Origin: Sindora glabra
Lineage: Eukaryota; Streptophyta; Magnoliopsida; Fabales; Fabaceae
DNA length: 64,000 nt
Reading direction: 5' to 3'
NCBI GenBank assembly: GCA_020226215.1
Contig: CM035235.1
Span: forward strand, 8,383,151-8,447,150
This document shows positions 1-13,300 of this stretch, in pieces; positions within the stretch are counted from its first letter, which is position 1; every line of letters begins with the position of its first letter. The notes under the pieces were generated by a model. It saw only the letters and a program-made list of their open reading frames with translations. It ran no database searches and was not told the DNA's origin. Both the position numbers and the translations under genes were made by a program.

Positions 1-82
1 ATTTACATTCTGTTTACATGTTGTGAGTTCTAAATCTAAGCTAAAAAGAAAACTTTTGATTGAAATTGAGTCCAACTGCTGG
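1..82 (+). pseudogene. 3' part of a transit-peptide-like exon remnant
   Basis: From position 2 the plus strand reads FTFCLHVVSSKSKLKR and on to a stop after about 27 residues. It aligns without a gap to the C-terminal part of the longer reading frame at 41441-41646 in unit 2, which looks like a chloroplast transit peptide. The upstream part lies outside the window. Downstream sequence is stop-ridden in both units. I do not recognise the parent gene. Confidence 0.3.
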
Positions 83-1179
83 TGAGGCTTTAGTGAGAAC
101 GTTGAATGCCCCTTTCTCTGGTGAGCTTTTATAATGGAGAGCATTTGTCTGAACTCAAACTTGTGATGTAGTTTCAAATTCCAAGATTCTTTGAAGATAA
201 AGGAATTTACTCTGAAATGTAATTGAACTTGCTCTATTTTTTTATTCATTTTAAGCTTCAGGATCAAAATTTCAATTCACGTAACAAAATTTTGATTATG
301 CCTTTAAAATTTTGAAGATTTGCCGAAGTTTGAAGATCCCCTGAATTGCCTATAAAATTTTGATGTGACTACATTATTTTAGTTTTTCTTCCATGAAGTT
401 TTTGTTGAGAAAATTTTATTCTTTTTCATTTATTATTTCTACCTTTAACACTATACACTAAAATGTCCATTAGTATAGCAAATTGAAACACTCAAATGCC
501 TTTGTGTATATTGAGGTCATATCTTACTAATTTTTTTCAGTCTCAAGACTAGGTTAAACTGTATTGATCTGACTGTTTTCTACTTTAAAAATATGTTTAT
601 GTACTTTAATTTTGCATTTGGTCTAAAACTATTGTACGTTGATGTTTTTATTTACTTTCTATGTGTTTTTAGTTTCTGTTGTGGATTGGTGTTGGACAAA
701 GTTCTTTCTCTATAGCTTCTGCTTCTCTTGTTCTATGTTGCTTTGGATCTTTTAAACCTTTTGTTTGCTGAAGATGACTATGTGGTAAGGGTGTTTATCT
801 TCATTTCAATTTATTTTAATTGTTTTTCAATATATGATTTGCTTTGTTTGTAGAATGATATTTTTAGGATGTTGGATTGTGCAATAGAGAGTTGCAGCTC
901 AGAAATTTATTTTCCAGTAGTTATAACACTAAAAATTTCTACCATTTTAAGAAGCTCAACTCTTGAAAAAAATCTTCAAATTCCTCTTTTCTCCCCCTTT
1001 AATAGGGACTTCCTCATCCCATTCAGCCAAATTTAGAAGAAGTTTAGAAAAAGGTTCCAACTTGACCTCCTATCGTGGTAAAAGATGTTATTACTTACTA
1101 CCTTCATATTCCATCAAAAAGTTGAATCCACAAGCAAGGAATTAGAACAAAGGCTAAAAACAAAAAAACCTTTGTGGCT

Positions 1180-1400
1180 TTGCCTATGTTAATATCAAAA
1201 GGAGTAGATATTCTAACAGTTAAAACTATGCATCAGCACCATAAGTTGCTCCACCACAAACTGCCTCTAAAAACCAACTTGTGTCCTTTTTGACGATCAA
1301 ATTTGTCACTACTCTATCCTCTAGAAATTTACAACCTTTGGCCCTTAATAGAGTCCAACCATGACTTGAAAATCCTTTCTTTTATAGTCCCTGTAACATC
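1180..1400 (-). pseudogene. FAD-dependent oxidoreductase-like exon remnant, unit 1
   Basis: The minus strand encodes a decayed version of the unit 2 peptide at 42724-42936, including AKGCKFLEDRVVTNLI and ATYGADA before a stop. The pattern (KGCKFLE, V-T-x-x-I, then Y-x-ADAVVL) resembles one internal exon of plant chloroplast FAD-dependent amine-oxidase or phytoene-desaturase-like oxidoreductases. No neighbouring exon was found, and a stop follows GADA, so it cannot be functional. The family call comes from remembered similarity. Confidence 0.4.
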
Positions 1401-1899
1401 ATATCATATCGAAAGCTTTCTACATGCATCAAGTAGATAACTTATTTTGACAAATCAATAAAATGCATGACAAATAATATATAGAAACAAATGAAAGTAA
1501 TAAACATAACTTATGGATTTACAACATAATTTCAACATTACTAGCTTTGAAACACATCCAATAGTTATAGTATCTTCAAATTTTAAGTATAATGCAAATT
1601 GTTTTCCATAAGGTCCTTAACCCCATCATCTAGTAATGTATAAATAGTTTTTCTTGATGAAAACATGACCTTGAGTTATGAGTTATAACAAATAACGCAA
1701 ACAGTTGAATATTCAGTCGTTGGAATAAGTACAAACAAGAGGAAAGCTTCTCTTTATTTTCATTTGCTCTATGTTCTATTGTTTTATTTCCTTTTGGCCT
1801 TCCTCTTTTCCTCACTCCTACAGAAATGTGACTTCACATTTGTTATTTAATAAGTTAGATGTTATCTCTAAACTTATATATGAATGTCATTGTATGTCA

Positions 1900-2960
1900 A
1901 ACAATTCTACATCAGTTTAATAATTGACGTAAAAAAGCAAAATAAGTCAATTTCTATATGCATAAAACCATCGTCATTTCTTCTTAGACAATACTCAAAG
2001 ATGCTTAATGACGTTAAATGTTAATTTATTTATAAACAACTAATATCTAATTTTATATATCACTTCAATTATTAAAATAACTATTGTATTATGTCATGCC
2101 TTCCTCACAACCCCAACCCTTTCCCCTAGTTCTTCCCTCCTTAGTCTTCCATATTCTCCCTATATTCCTTCTCACACAACACCCTAAGTAGAATAGAAAC
2201 TAACATCTTCCATGGCATTATAATCTTATCCTAGTTTCAACAATTTTAAGGAAAAAATCGAGTAACAAAGTTTAAAAATAATGAAAGGTTATCTCAGCTA
2301 GATATGAGTGCTTCAATTTGTTGAATTTGTCTTCATACTTGTTGCTTAATATGATATTAACATTCCCTAAAAAAAGGAAAAAAACTCTTGAATTCAATAC
2401 CAACAAATTCAAGGATTGTTCATTGAAATTTCATGTATGATAATACACTAAATGCTAAAGAAGATGAATGAAATCAAAATTCTTACCTCTATAAACTTAT
2501 AAAAGTTACATTAAAATGAAAGGAAACAAAATATAGTTGATTATAAAATTAAAAAATAAATTGCAAGAACAAACATAAAAATAAAAAAAGTCTTTGCTTT
2601 TATATTCTATTATTTTCCAAATAGTACGCAACCTCACAAATTCAGCAATAGGTTAATAAAGTTTTAGTTCTACAAAATAATTAGTAAGCATAAATACGAA
2701 ACAAAAAAGAATCATTTTTAAATTGAAAGGTGAGCATGTCTTGTTAGAAAGATAATTATTTTAAGGATAGAATAACTTTGAGATGAAATTTGCAAATGAT
2801 GTTATGACTTCACACTTATTATTTTCAACTTGTGTCCTAAGTTTTCAAATCGGTTACTAAAAAAATTGATGTCTATAATAAGACGACATTGTTTTACTAT
2901 TAAATTTTAGATGTTAATTATTAAATAATAACCAACATCATAACACTAAATTATCATCAA
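1900..2960 (+). repeat. SpacerAlpha repeat copy (unit 1, part A)
   Basis: One of five copies of an AT-rich repeat of about 1 kb: here, 19710-20880 (+), 43410-44340 (+), 30640-31740 (-) and 55460-56590 (-). Shared landmarks are a CT-rich block (about 2100-2190), a block around 2460-2540 containing ATGAAAGGAAACAAAATA, and a purine-rich AGATGAAATTTGCAAATG-like block near 2780. There is no open frame. It is probably part of a non-autonomous DNA transposon. The 19.4-kb copy sits behind a CACTA-like terminus. Confidence 0.6.
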
Positions 2961-4669
2961 AGAAACCAATATGTTTTGTTTGGAAAACTTTTTCCATAAT
3001 ATTTCAAGGAATAATTTTATAATTTTAGTGCAAATCTTATAATAAAATTGACATCAACTTATAAGGTGATGAATTTTTAGTGAATTAATGAATTTTGTTT
3101 TTAGTTGAACTTATTCTAAGAGAAATCAATAGCATTAAAAATCTTTTTTTGTATTATGATTTTTTTAATATAATGAAATAGATACAAATAGTAATAGATT
3201 AAATGTAAATAAATAATGAAGAAACAAATGATCTATTATAAAAATAGTGTTTTGCTATTTTGTTAATTTCAATATTAGTACATTGATATATACAATACAT
3301 AGAAATATATTACATTAAACAATAGACTTTAAATGAAAGGAAAAGTGGGTATTGTTTTCTTCTAATTCCTTTATATTACTTGAGGGCTTCTAAGTTAAAG
3401 GGTGTAGATGATTGCAAACTAATGATAAATATAGTGAGAAGTATCATCATCATTAATGCAACAAATTTAAGCTTGCCAATGCAAGAATAGACATGTCACT
3501 TTTTCTAGCTACAATTTATCATTAGTCTTGCAACCTTATCTTTGTGTTTTCCTAACATCATTAAATGTGTTTCTTGAGATAGAACCAAAATGTTATAATT
3601 TACAATGAACATTAAAGACAACTTTTGATAAGACATTGCCTAAATGTTTTGAATGGAGATTGGGGATGGAATACATTGGTAACATGTAGAACTCTAGATG
3701 TTAGTCATTAATCAAAATCGACATCTTACATATGATTTATTTTTTGGTAGTTTCTTGATACCTCATCAATTTATCCTTGATAAATTCTTAGTGTCATTTT
3801 TAGCAAATGTTTACTATTTATTACACATTATTGGTAAATGCTTATTATTTATTACAAGTTACTTAGCCTTTCGTATGCCTTAGGTCCAAAAATTGATGTG
3901 GTCAACACATTCAATTTTTTTATCCAACTCTTTATCTTGTAATTTTTTTCAAACCATATCAATTTTTTAATAAATAACAGACATAGTTTACTCATATTTT
4001 TATTTAATTTTAATACAAAATTTTCCACCTTGCAAATACCATCCATGATAAATGTTTACTTTTTATTATATGTTGTTGGTAGGTAAAAAAATACATCATA
4101 ATTGTATTTCAATTCTTTTATCCAGCTCTTCATTTTTCTTTCCTAATTTTTTAAAACTATTTTAATTTTTTAATGAATAACTGATATAGTTTATCTTTAT
4201 TTTTTTACATTTTTCAATACAACATTTGCATTCTAACATTTTTCTAACAATGGATACCATTTTCCCAAAAAATATTATCAACTTTCTACATCTTGATATT
4301 TTTTAAAAACAAGCACCATTTTTTCCAATGATATTATACATCGATAAACATTGTATAATAACATTACAATTATTCATTTAATGAAAATTTTGAGTCATTA
4401 TATGCTATGTGTTTTACATAAAATGACCTACATAAAAACAACACTAGGTCATCAATACAATTTACATTATAATCACTACATAACCCCAAATTAAAATCTT
4501 CCTTTTCTTTTGCAAAATAGGTAAGCAAAATCATTTCTTTTCAAAATCCAAAATTTTTTTTTGGTTTCCAAGACAGCATTATATATTGTTCTTGAAAATT
4601 TCTTTTCAAAGTTTAAAACCAAGTTCCAATATTAAGTTTCACAAATCACCATCAAACAAGAACAATATA

Positions 4670-4672
<3 letters not shown>

Positions 4673-4728
<56 letters not shown>
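4673..4728. repeat. (AT)n microsatellite
   Basis: Uninterrupted TA dinucleotides for about 56 bases. The corresponding place in unit 2 (about 46090) has only a short AT-rich stretch plus about 100 bp of other sequence, so the tract expanded after the duplication or was lost in unit 2. Confidence 0.9.
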
Positions 4729-4730
<2 letters not shown>

Positions 4731-5096
4731 TATGTATGAATTTTTTAATGCAAATTTTTTTTAACTAAATGAAGTGTATTGCTTAAATTTAAAAAAATAA
4801 AAGCAATGGAACAAAATGCAAAGATACCATACTCAAAATATTAAAGCCACACAAAGTTCACTAAAAACTAAAGATGTTTACCTTAAGAAACCATCCTATA
4901 CCATGACTTTGTTTAGCAAAAATAGGTGGTAAGTTAACTGATTATATTAGAGGTATTTGATAAAATTAATTGTTAATTTAGTTAAAAAAACATAAAATGA
5001 TATACTAATATAAATAAATTGCACAAGAAAAAATAATACTTGATAGAATTTTCTATTTAGGGGGATTGGAAAGCTTCATAATTCCCTTTTGCATGT

Positions 5097-6276
5097 CTTA
5101 AAAGAAAAAGCAAGAAGAAAAGGGTGTATAACTTGTCATTAAGTAACCTTTGGACTGTGGAATCTTATATTCCCAATAAAGCGTACATTCTCGAGAACGA
5201 GATTCTCAAAAATTTAATTAATAGGAATGTAATATTCCTATATTTGGTTTACTATAAATTTTCTTGAAAATATTTTGTTAGATTCCTCTATATGTTATAT
5301 TACTATATTTGGTTCATATTTGGTATTCTTGGGAAGTTTGGAGTTATTTCAAAAATATCCTTATTAAGTTTTTCTTATTAAAAATATAATATAATAAACC
5401 ATATTTTTATTTGAAACTACATAAATAATTAAAAATTTTTAACACATAATAAATTAAATTTTAATATTTAATATCTAAAAATTCATTGAAATATATATAA
5501 AAATATTTTATATTTTATTATATTTTAATATTTAATGTATTATAATAAAGAATATATTAATTATTAAAATAAAATATATTATTATTAGATTGATTTTTAA
5601 AATGAGATGAGTATAATTTATTTAAGTTATTATTATAGTATTAAAGATACTTGACATTTTTCTTTTTATAAAATTATAAATTTTCAGCACTAAATTATTT
5701 TCATAATTATATTTCATACTAGTACTATATTTTACATTGTAATTTCTTCTCTAAGATAAAAATATTATTGTTTTAAATTTTTATGTATAAATATTCCTTT
5801 TTTTTTAAAGAAATTCCAAGCCTATTGTATTATTCTTTAAAGAAAAAAATCATATATATAAATATATTAAAATAGTCTTTCAAAACATTAGGAATGATAA
5901 TAAAAAAGAAATTATAGTTAAAAAATTAATGTCATTGTGTTTTTAATAATAAAAATATTTTAAAAATAAAGTGATAACTATTTTCTAATTTAAATTAAAA
6001 AATTATTTGATAAAGTAATAAATAAAAGAAAAAATTAAATCTGAGATAATTTTATCCTTTTATTTTAATATCAACATTCTCATCTCATGAGAATATGAGA
6101 TACTCATTTTCCCTCATAGGAATATTTTAGGAGAAAGTTGGGCCAAAAATATTCTTGGAAATGTAATATTTCCAAGTATTTTATTTTCAAATCTTGAACT
6201 AAATATGAGAATATAATATTCACTTAAAACATTATCAGAAATGTTAAAAACATTTCATAAACTAAACATCACCTTA
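5097..6276. repeat. Unit 1-specific 1.2-kb AT-rich insertion (or deletion in unit 2)
   Basis: Unit 2 runs directly from CTTTTGCATGTAAGAAGGTA (about 46570), whereas unit 1 has CTTTTGCATGT, then 1.18 kb, then ATGTAAGATGGTAG. The short ATGT at both edges is compatible with a target duplication. The insert is about 80 percent AT and has no open frame. Near its edges are imperfect inverted blocks around AATGTAATATTCC (about 5226) and GGAAATGTAATATTTCC (about 6155). It is probably a non-autonomous DNA element of unknown family. Confidence 0.45.
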
Positions 6277-7031
6277 ATGTAAGATGGTAGTAAGTTAAGT
6301 TGGGCAAGTAAGGGTATATTCTATTATAGTCCAAAGCGAAACCAAACCATAAAGTAGTATACCCAAATCATGAGTAAAACTAAAAGAAGTATTAAGTATT
6401 TTATAGATTGTATAATAATACAGGAAAAATCATAAACTTGTTCTTAAATTCATTGAATGAAATTTATATGGAAACATTTTGGAATAGTTTCAGCGAAGTC
6501 TTCTTGGAATAAAATTTATAATTTAGGTGGATAAATTTTACTAATTTGACATTGTCTTTGTGATTCTTAAACTCTACACTTATTGGACATAAAATCAAAC
6601 AAGGAATACATGGTGGAGAACGAAGGATAAGAAAGAGATAGGAGTTGAGATTTTTGCCATTAATTTTAAACGTATATATTTAGTAGTTTCACTTTTTCCG
6701 AAAATTTAAGATGATTTAGTGCAGGATTTGAAAATTTATGTACAATTAATATCACTTGTGTAAACTTGTAGGGGATAATGTATATTTTCTCTTGGACATT
6801 ATGAGGGTGAATCGGAACAAACCATCATAACCAAGGAATACATAGTTTACCATGTTGATGCAACACTCATCCATGGTAGTCGTTTTGAAAATATATATTG
6901 CAAAGTATGTCTTTTGATTGCAATCTTAACTAAAATTCTTGTAACATAATTTTAAAATGTGAAAAATCTAGGATATTCTTCATCGGACAATTAAGGCGAA
7001 GGCGGAGGAGAATTATTATTTGAAAGAGTAT

Positions 7032-8637
7032 TACATAAAATGTTTGGTGCAAAAACAAAGCACCACTTGGGATAAACAAAATAATCGTCAATAAAACATG
7101 GTTTGATCCTTCGATTAATTATATCTAAAAAATATAATGATGATTAATCTATACATTGCCAAGTGAGTCCTTTGCTGAATGAGATTAGAGGAGTTGTGGG
7201 CTAACACACACACACATGTATGAAGATTAGTAAATTTGCCTTTCTATATTACATTTAGAAGATGTTGATTCAAAATTATTTCATGAGTAAGATTTAATGT
7301 TGGAAAAATTAGATTAAGAATTTGAAAGGCAGTAATAGGATTGCATTTACCACATTATCTATATGAATTTGTGCTAAACAATTAATTAGGAAATATGTTA
7401 GGATGATCATTTCAAATTCATTCAGCTTCTCTAAATATGAAAGATAAAGAAAATATAGCAAAGGGTTATGAGAGAATTGTCTAATACTCATCAGCTCTTA
7501 TAATTTATGAATTTCAATCACAAAGTAACCAAGTGACCTCACTAGGTAACAATTTATAGTTCCAAACCTCAAATAACTCAAAATGATATTATACACCAAA
7601 ATAGGTATCGGTATGGTTATACATCATCTAATTGTAATTATAATTGTCATAAACTCAACTAAAGCATAATTAATGTCATTTTCATTAATAATTATTATTC
7701 CTAGTATAATCATTAAAATCATAAATATAACAATAACAATCTTAATTTATGATTTAAAAAATAGGGTAATATTTTATCTTACACCATTATGCTGAAATAT
7801 GTATTTAGTGGCAATAAAAAAGCTACCATTACTTTATTACTATTTGTATGTTCACAAAATTAGTACAAAGATGACAATTAAAATAAATGTCGTTATATTA
7901 ATCTTTTGCCAGCCAATAGTTATGATTGCTTATGTATATTAGAGAGAAATTCATTCACGAAACAAAGCTTAAAATTTCCCTCATCTTTTCAATGAAAAAT
8001 TTAAATCTGTAATTTCTAAATTCTTACCTCTCAATTGTTAGAAAATATATGGATGGAGTTGGAACAGAGAAGAAAACAATGAAAGAAAAAAGATGGAACA
8101 AGAAGGAAATTTTTTTTATGTGTGTATTACATTTTCCTGAAGGCTTTTATGCTCTAGGATGCAACAACATTCATAAACTACCAACATTGCTTATAACAGA
8201 GAATATTGAAATTGAGAATTGTTGCCTCTTTGATTTAAACCATGCTACCTGTGACTATGAAGATTCAAGCTTCATCATCTGTGACAACCACTATTGTCCA
8301 AACATCCCCTTACAATTTTACGATCTCTACTGTCATGAAAATGATGAACCTCTTTTAGGTTCACGGTTCACCAGATGCAGATAGCGATAGACTGCATTTA
8401 AACCTTCTTAAACCATTCGTCATCGGCACATATTGGTCTCTTATATATTATCGCCTTCGTTAGATCAAATGCTCGTATGAAGAATTACTTTTGCTTATCT
8501 CTCGAAACCAAATAACTTTTGAAACAATAGCTTAAAGAAAACCATGTTTATCTAGATTACCTTCAAATAATTCACATAATGAAAAAAGGAGAAAATAATT
8601 AAAGAAATCATTCTATTTGATCAAATTTATAATATAA
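7032..8637. other. Unit 1-only spacer without a recognised gene
   Basis: AT-rich sequence between the end of part A homology and the copia element. It has no counterpart in unit 2, where a gypsy-like fragment takes its place. Apart from the 111-codon frame at 8049-8384 and a short (AC)n at about 7204-7215, I see nothing. Confidence 0.5.
8049..8384 (+). CDS. Unidentified 111-codon open frame
   Basis: ATG to TAG, 111 residues. The N-terminus is Lys/Glu-rich (residues 1-22). The rest is Cys-rich, with 11 cysteines spread across it, and acidic towards the C-terminus. I see no signal peptide or known domain. It sits alone in unit 1-specific DNA just upstream of the copia element. Its local base composition is richer in C and G than the flanks, so it may be an exon or gene fragment. 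No splice context or homology supports expression. It may be chance. Confidence 0.2.
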   Translation: MDGVGTEKKTMKEKRWNKKEIFFMCVLHFPEGFYALGCNNIHKLPTLLITENIEIENCCLFDLNHATCDYEDSSFIICDNHYCPNIPLQFYDLYCHENDEPLLGSRFTRCR

Positions 8638-9086
8638 TGTAAAATAAATTTTGTGGACTAATACATTTTAATATATAGTTGAATTAAATAATAATTCAAT
8701 GTTATTAATATAATAATAATACCTAAACTTTATGTTATAATATAACTTTAAAGTGTGTGCATATACCCTAATTTTAGATTAATTGTGATGGGCCAATTAA
8801 TTCTAATTTGATTTTAATTAGGGTTTAGATCCCTACCTACCTCCTTATAAGGTGAGCTGCAGTCTCCCATTACATTATAGTTTATTATTCACAATTCTCT
8901 CTGAGACTCACCTGAGGAAGTATAGGCAGTGATCTAGTCAATTTCTCAATTTGACATCATGGATGTAGTAGGAAGGTTAGGTAATTTGAAAATTCTTTAT
9001 TTTATTTGTACAATTTTTGTACTCTTCTCTATGGATCTATAGTTGTATGATTATTGAAATATTTTATGGATTATAAAATTCTTACA
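8638..9086 (+). repeat. 5' LTR of the copia element
   Basis: 449 bp, beginning TGTAAAATAAATTTTGTG and ending CTTACA. A TATA-like CCTTATAAGG at about 8843-8852 is conserved in the 3' LTR and may be the element promoter. Confidence 0.95.
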
Positions 9087-9088
9087 AT

Positions 9089-9100
9089 TGGTATCAGAGG
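9089..9100 (+). promoter_or_regulatory. Primer-binding site, initiator Met tRNA type
   Basis: TGGTATCAGAGG starts 2 bases after the 5' LTR. It matches the usual plant initiator-Met tRNA 3' end complement except at the last base. Confidence 0.9.
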
Positions 9101-9615
9101 CAAGAATCCATATTGATGAGTCGAATTGTACAAATTATATTTTGATATTTTATTTTACCTAGTATAAATTCCTTATATGCTTTAGTCATAATAAATCAAA
9201 ATAAAATTATGACAATATTATTTTAAATTTATTGTTTCTTATTTTTATCAGAATACTGTTCATTTAATTTGAGGTTAAATTTTTGACAATAATTTCTGAA
9301 TTCGTTTCGGAGATATGAATGCAGAAATTGTTAAACTTATAAAAAAAAAGGGAAGGGAAATCTGTTTTCGCAAATAATGATAAAAGCATAAACTAGACAT
9401 CTTGAATATATATTTCATCCCTTATAATTTCATCCTTTTCTGTGTCAATACAATATATATTCAATCAAATCAGCATTTGGTTTGCGGTTTTCTACATATA
9501 TATATGTTCAGGATCTTTTCACTATATGTATATATGTTCAGCACCTTTTATATATATATACTGTGGCACGCGATTCTATATATATATAATTTGGTTTGAC
9601 TTTTCTTTACATATG

Positions 9616-9655
<40 letters not shown>

Positions 9656-10340
9656 TTGTGCTCTATTCTCCGAGCTTGAATTTTTTATAATTTTTTGAAA
9701 ACAAAATATTTTTCATTAATTTTTATTTCATTTTTTGAGTATCAATTTAATTGAATTTTAACCTGAAATTCTTATTGTATAATCTTTGTATAATTGTATA
9801 CTATATAATTTTTTTTTGATAATTTATATACTGTATGCATATTTTCTTAATTTTTTCATTAATATGCAATTGATTATTTAATTTATACAAAAATTATAAT
9901 TGTTCATGTTATGCTTTTAAATTTTATGTAATCAAACTCACCTATCGTGGGCTAATTGCATAAAATATAAAATTCTTGTAATATTTTATTAAATGTATAT
10001 ATATTATGTTGATTCAATTACTGTTATGATAATTAAATTTTTGGAATAATAAAATTAGGGGAGTACTATACTAATGAAAATTATACTTTATCAGTATAAT
10101 TCTATTAATGTAGTTTGTAGGTGATAACATGAGTATTAGAATTATATGTTAATTTTCTAAAATTTTTAAATACCTTATCGGTGTTAGGTTTTAGGAATTT
10201 AGCATGTAGTTCTTGTATTATGTTATAATATTTATACCCCATCGGTACTAAGTATCATAGTATTATACTGTAAATAATTGCATAATTATGAGGAAAATTT
10301 AAAGCATGATTATTGTTCAAACATGATATGTTCGTAATTT
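9101..10340. other. Copia untranslated leader with (TA)n
   Basis: Unusually long (1.24 kb), very AT-rich leader between the primer-binding site and gag. It contains a (TA)n tract at 9616-9653 and several short TATATA runs from 9409. The two small frames across this region are microsatellite artefacts. Confidence 0.6.
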
Positions 10341-13300
10341 ATGATTAGTCTCATGAATTTTAATAATTTTTTCATAGCCTCTATTCCTATGCAATTGACT
10401 TCTGTGAAATCTTTAAATGGGACTAATCATGAGGACTGGATAGAATCCTTAAAACTGTATCTGGCAGTCTCCAATCTTGATCTGGTTGTGCGTGAAGAGG
10501 AACTGAAAATCAATAAGGAGTTAACTCCTATTTAAAGAGCACAACATGAAAAATGGACTCATTCTAATAGAGTCTATTTGATGGTGATAAAGTACACTAT
10601 GGATAAGACTATTAGACAAAGTATTCCTAATGTCAGAAGGTGAAAGCATTCCTAGATTTAGTGGTTAAAAAATATGTTAAGTTTGATAAAGCTGAAAAAG
10701 GACATTATCTATCTTTATTACAGAAGACTATATATAATAGAGTGAGTGGTGTTCAACAGCATATAATGAAATTGGTGCATTATTACAGCCGATTGAAGAG
10801 TATGAATGTCGATCTGGGAGATAGTTACTTAATTTGGTGAGCTTTAGAGTCACTTCCTCCTCAATTTGATATGCTGAAAACATCTTACAATACTCAGAAA
10901 GGAGAATGGACCATTAATGAAATGATTTCCATAGTGACTCAAGCAGAAAAGGATATAAACAAAACAAAGATACAAGTGCTGAATTTTGTCTTTCATGGTT
11001 TAAGTTTTGGACAAGCAAATAAGCTCTTCCAGAAGCACAATAAGGGGAAATCCAATCATGAAAGGAAGAAGAATGATATAAAGGAGCAGCAACATAAGCC
11101 TAAAAAATCCATGTTCAAAGGAAATTGTAAATTCTATGAGAAGTATGGGCATAAAAGGGCAGATTGCTTCAAATTTAAGAAATGGCTTGAAATGAAGAAG
11201 AAAGGTAACCCTCTAACTCTAATTTGTTTTGAATCCAATAGTATTGAAGTTCCTTCTAACATTTAGTGGCTGGATATTGGTGCCACTACCCATGTCACTG
11301 ATTGCTTGCAGGCGCTAAGAAATCTGAAGAGGCTAAGTGAGGGTGAAATAGCTTTGAGATTAGGAAATGGAGACAAAGTACAAGTTGAACACATAGGAGT
11401 CATTTCTTTATATTTGTCCACTGGTCATATTTTAAACTTGAAAAATGTTATTTTTGTACCTTCTATGAGAAGGAACTTAATTTCTATAACTTATTTGGAC
11501 CAAGATGGATATTCATGTTTATTTAGAAATAATAATTTTAAGTTATATTATGACTTCTATATGGTTAGAACTAGTACTTTGAATAGTGGTTTATATAAAA
11601 TTGATTTGGATAATACTTTTGAAAATTCCATCAACACAATTGTTGGAAATAAGAGACCAAGATTAAATGAAACATCTTCAATGCTTTGGCATAGAAGATT
11701 AAGCCATATCTCCAAAGAAAGAATGGAATGATTAATAAAAGGAGTTTTACCCAAACTTGGCTTCTCAAATTTCAGCGTCTGTGTAGATTGCATCAAAGGA
11801 AAACTAATGGCTAGAGCTAGAAAAGGGAAGAAGATCAGGAAAGAAAGTATTCTAGAATTGATCTATACTATGTGTAGGGGCCCATCTTGCCCAATAAAAT
11901 AGGAGGCTTCAAGTATTTTATCACCTTCATAGATGACTATTTGAGATTTGGATGGGTGGAGCTTCTTTTTGAAAAGTTTAGAGCAATAGAAGCCTTCAAA
12001 AGGTTCAGAGTGGCAATTGAACTAAAATTAGGAAAGCAAATCAAATGTGTACATTCAAATAGAGGTGGTGAATTTTATGGTAGATATGATGAAATTAGAA
12101 GAAATCCTGGTCCTTTTGCAAAATATTTGCAAGAGTGTGGAATAGAAGCTAGTTACACTATGCTTGGCACACTAGAGCAAAATGGAATTGCAAAGTGAAG
12201 GAATAGAACACTTATGGAGATGGTACAATGTATGTTGACTTATTCTACTTTACCAAAATTTTTATAAGGTGATGCTCTAAGAACTGCTGTGTATATGTTG
12301 AATCAAGTTTCGAGCAAATTTGTGCCAAAGACTCCATATGAGCTAATGTATGCTAAGAAGCCTAGCTTGAAATATTTTCATGTTTGAGGTTGCAAAGCTG
12401 AAGTTAGACTTTATAACCCATATACTAAGAAGCTTGAAGCAAGAACAATTAGTGGGTATTTTATTGGCTATTGCATTGGCTCAAGAGGAAGTAGGTTTTA
12501 TTGCCCATCTCATTCATCAAGAGTCATTGAATCAAATCATGCTATCTACTTTAAGGATGACTTGAATAGTGGGAGAAAATTACTTCAGATCCCTCTAGGA
12601 GAAGAACAAAGCAATGTCTCCTAAACAACTAATAAACAAAGTGTTGTTCCTCTAATAATGCCATCTGAAGAACCATCTCACATGGAATTGCAAATTGATC
12701 TAGTCCAACCTATGATTGAACCAATCCAATTAGTGAATGAATGAAATAATGAAATTGAAGAAGTTCCCCTAAGAAGATCACAGAGAACTCGTCGTTAAGC
12801 AATTTCAAATGACTATGTGGCTTATTTACAAAAGTATGAGTTTAATGTGAATGATGATTCTAATCCTATTAGCTTCTCAAAAGCTATTTCGAGTTCTAAT
12901 TCCTTATAATGGATTCATGCCATAGAGGATGAAATAAATTCAATGTACAAGAATAATGTATAGGATTTGGTGGAACTACCTGAAGGATGTAAACTAGTTA
13001 GATGCAAATGAATTTTTAAGATCAAATGAGTTGCTAAAGGTGAAATTGAAAGATACAAGATTAGATTAGTAGCTAAAGGTTACATGCAGAAGAAAGGAAT
13101 TGATTATAAAGATACTTTCTTACTAGTGTCGACTAAAGACTCATTTCGAGTTATAATGGCCTTGGTGACTCATTTTAATCTTGAGCTACATCAAATGGAT
13201 GTAAAGACTACCTTCCTTAATGATGACCTATCAGAGACATTTTATATGAAACAACCGGATGGTTTCCAAGAGAATGGAAAAGAACACTTAGTGTGTAAGT

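Larger units (their letters stand above)
1..7031 (+). repeat. Segmental duplication, part A of unit 1
   Basis: Direct copy of 41563-47332. Collinear landmarks are the exon-like start (about 15-82 against 41580-41646), the oxidoreductase-like remnant (about 1180-1400 against 42724-42990), the SpacerAlpha repeat, and the end block at about 6900-7031 against 47200-47332. By eye identity is about 85-90 percent. Unit 1 has about 1.2 kb at roughly 5097-6276 and an (AT)n tract at 4673-4728 that unit 2 lacks. Most of the block is AT-rich with no intact gene. The left end is cut by the window. Confidence 0.85.

Noticed and set aside
4422..4451. Short inverted repeat ATGACCTA/TAGGTCAT
   Set aside because: Eight-base arms in AT-rich DNA with a decayed copy in unit 2. 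Too short to claim a function.
9402..9690. Two overlapping frames rich in Ile and Tyr
   Set aside because: Read-through of TA repeats in the copia leader.
11557..11796. 79-codon minus-strand frame
   Set aside because: Shadow of the copia pol sequence on the plus strand.
12380..12565. 61-codon plus-strand frame inside integrase
   Set aside because: It is out of phase with the integrase sequence, which is readable in another frame across the same bases.
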